DNA from: Lachnospiraceae bacterium
GTDB lineage: Bacteria; Bacillota; Clostridia; Lachnospirales; Lachnospiraceae
Assembly (NCBI GenBank): GCA_015057455.1
Contig: SVEH01000025.1
Span: 1-47,557, forward strand
Length of the DNA: 47,557 nt
Direction: 5' to 3'
Positions 46,343 through 47,557 of the stretch are shown piece after piece (within the stretch, counting starts at the first letter, position 1; every line of letters starts with the position of its first letter). A model generated the notes under the pieces. It worked only from the letters and a program-made list of their open reading frames with translations. It searched no databases and was not told the DNA's origin. The translations under genes and the position numbers were made by a program.

Positions 46343-46610
46343 TTTTAGGTAAGATGTATTTAGTTTGAGTAGGAAAATATGTACAAAAAGTTAAATGATT
46401 TTGATTTATAGAAATTTAATGAAAGATAAAGGTTGGAGATATATATGTGGGGGAAGTTTGAGATTTAGTGGGAATTAGGATTTAGAATTATAAAAAACTA
46501 TTTAGAATTAAATATTTTACAATATTTGGATTAGTATAAATGTTAAAATTATGTTACAATTTTTTTGTGGTAATTTTTAAACCATTAAATATTAAGGGGG
46601 ATTTATAAAT

Positions 46611-47411
46611 ATGAAAAGAAGTTTTTTGAAAAAAGTAGGGGTACTAATAACAGGTGCTGCGTTAGTAGGAGTATTAGTTAGTGGGGGCAAAATTACTTCT
46701 AATGCATGTACACCAAAACTAGGAATTAAATTAGGATTCTTTAATTCAAGGATAAAGGTTGAACAACCATCTTATGAATATACTGGAGAGGCAATTGAGG
46801 CGGAAGTTATAGTAACTTATAAGAATATTGAATTAGAAGAAGGTAAAGATTATACAACATCATATAAGAATAATGTTGAACCAGGTGTGGCAAAGGTAAC
46901 TATAAAAGGAATTGGAAATTATAGAGGTAGTAAAAGTACTAAGTTTTTAATAGAGGAAAAGGATGAAGTGCAAGATGATGTAATTGAAGATAATCAAGAA
47001 GAAGTTCTTACTAAGAATATTGATTTTTCAGATTCACAATTCTTTGCAATTGCAGAAACTGGAAGGTTTTTAGTTGATACAATGGCAAGTGACTACTTAG
47101 TTAATCCGGATAGTTTGTCATATGTTGATGCCGGCATGGGAACTGCATTTATGTTATTTCCAAAGAATAAAGATGTTAAATTTACAATAGAATCAGTTAT
47201 GATAGGCGAGACCCTTACACCAGTTGAAACTTTAGCAAAAGATGTAACTGGACCAATTGTAATATGGAGTCATGAAGTAGAATATGCTCCAAGCATCCAA
47301 GTAGTTGCAACATATAAAGATAAAACTGTTACTATGCCAATATGTTTTAATGGTATAGATGGAAAACTTGCAATTACAGACCCAGAATACATTGTAGACA
47401 TTACACCATAA
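46611..47411 (+). CDS. Secreted protein with a YTG/NYxGS-type beta-sandwich domain
   Basis: A 266-residue exported protein. The signal peptide has a basic start (MKRSFLKKVG) and a hydrophobic core (VLITGAALVGVLVSGG). Residues 50-115 form one domain of the kind seen in repeated form in Firmicutes surface proteins: IKVEQPSYEYTGEAIEAEV, then LEEGKDYTTSYKNNVEPG and IKGIGNYRGSKSTKFLI. An acidic linker follows (KDEVQDDVIEDNQEEV), then an unrecognised domain from about 135 (FFAIAETGRFLVDTMASDYL). No anchoring signal is visible. GGGGG lies about 8 nt before the ATG. Confidence 0.75.
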   Translation: MKRSFLKKVGVLITGAALVGVLVSGGKITSNACTPKLGIKLGFFNSRIKVEQPSYEYTGEAIEAEVIVTYKNIELEEGKDYTTSYKNNVEPGVAKVTIKGIGNYRGSKSTKFLIEEKDEVQDDVIEDNQEEVLTKNIDFSDSQFFAIAETGRFLVDTMASDYLVNPDSLSYVDAGMGTAFMLFPKNKDVKFTIESVMIGETLTPVETLAKDVTGPIVIWSHEVEYAPSIQVVATYKDKTVTMPICFNGIDGKLAITDPEYIVDITP

Positions 47412-47425
47412 ATAAGTTTATTGCA

Positions 47426-47472
47426 AACTCTAATTTGTAGGTTTCTTGTGCCCCTGTCGTTCCGACAGGGGC
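47426..47472 (+). terminator. Repeat-family terminator with CCCCTGTC hairpin
   Basis: The left-arm sequence AACTCTAATTTGTAGG (47426-47441; also seen at 31449) precedes GCCCCTGTCG (47450-47459), a TTC loop and CGACAGGGGC (47463-47472). It lies behind the secreted-protein gene. Confidence 0.85.
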
Positions 47473-47499
47473 ATGGTTGTGGTATTTAAGCTTCTTTAT

Positions 47500-47521
47500 A
47501 ATTTGAGCTATCGCTCAAATT
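47500..47521. repeat. Short hairpin at the right edge
   Basis: AATTTGAGC (47500-47508), loop TATC, GCTCAAATT (47513-47521). It stands right behind the terminator. A gene may begin beyond the edge; nothing can be said of it. Confidence 0.4.
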
Positions 47522-47557
47522 GGGGGATTTTGCTTCTCGAAAGTTTTAGTTTACAGT

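Overview
The window is a very AT-rich chromosomal segment of a Gram-positive anaerobe of the Clostridia, most likely a member of the Lachnospiraceae. Supporting points are the strong AGGAGG-type ribosome binding sites, low-GC codon use, the Firmicutes gene order cysS-mrnC-rlmB, a perfect CIRCE operator before groES-groEL, clostridial ChW repeats on cell-wall hydrolases, a sortase-anchored surface protein, and small families (DUF6062-like, DUF6106-like) that I associate with Lachnospiraceae. I see no tRNA, rRNA, CRISPR array, prophage, transposase or plasmid function. It reads as ordinary chromosome with surface-protein islands.

Layout. 1-1302: 3' part of a cell-wall-anchored pilin-like/Ig-like surface protein. 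1367-4238: repeat and hairpin region, a small membrane protein, a DUF1292 protein with a lipid kinase, and ispF. 4280-7486: a multi-PAS protein with a degenerate GGDEF domain, and cysE. 7743-10879: cysS-mrnC-rlmB and a membrane protein. 10880-15710: four consecutive secreted cell-wall-hydrolase-like proteins (three SleB-type, two with ChW repeats, one with a divergent catalytic-looking domain), the last preceded by a candidate structured leader RNA. 15720-22227: an ABC-F ATPase, adenine deaminase, a degenerate CDF-like membrane protein and glnS. 22274-28236: DUF6062-like protein, OGG1-type glycosylase, CIRCE-groES-groEL, and a membrane-bound chemoreceptor. 28317-32765: a secreted protein, a DUF6106-like protein with guaB, a dCMP-deaminase-like enzyme and a Lit-like membrane protein. 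33146-38741: the most unusual region, with a HAD phosphatase, a sigma-factor-like/transmembrane/leucine-rich-repeat fusion, and a membrane-anchored beta-helix-like surface protein. 38813-47521: glyA, a LUD-domain protein, a lone type IV pilin, topB, a polysaccharide pyruvyl transferase-like protein with an extra C-terminal domain, a small membrane protein and a secreted beta-sandwich protein.

How the genes work together. The housekeeping genes cover serine/glycine/cysteine metabolism (glyA, cysE, cysS), purines (ade, guaB), translation and RNA maturation (cysS, glnS, mrnC, rlmB), protein folding (groESL), DNA topology and repair (topB, ogg) and isoprenoids (ispF). Interspersed are envelope functions: wall hydrolases, anchored or secreted proteins, a glycan-modifying enzyme, a lipoprotein-modifying enzyme candidate and lipid kinase. 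The best candidate for a new system is the 33.2-38.7 kb locus, where one polypeptide appears to join an intracellular ECF-sigma-like module to an outward-facing LRR domain.

Two dispersed intergenic repeat families are visible. One carries the motif AATTTGTAG near CCCCTGTC-type hairpins at gene ends. The other is a 25-nt motif that lies directly behind terminators.
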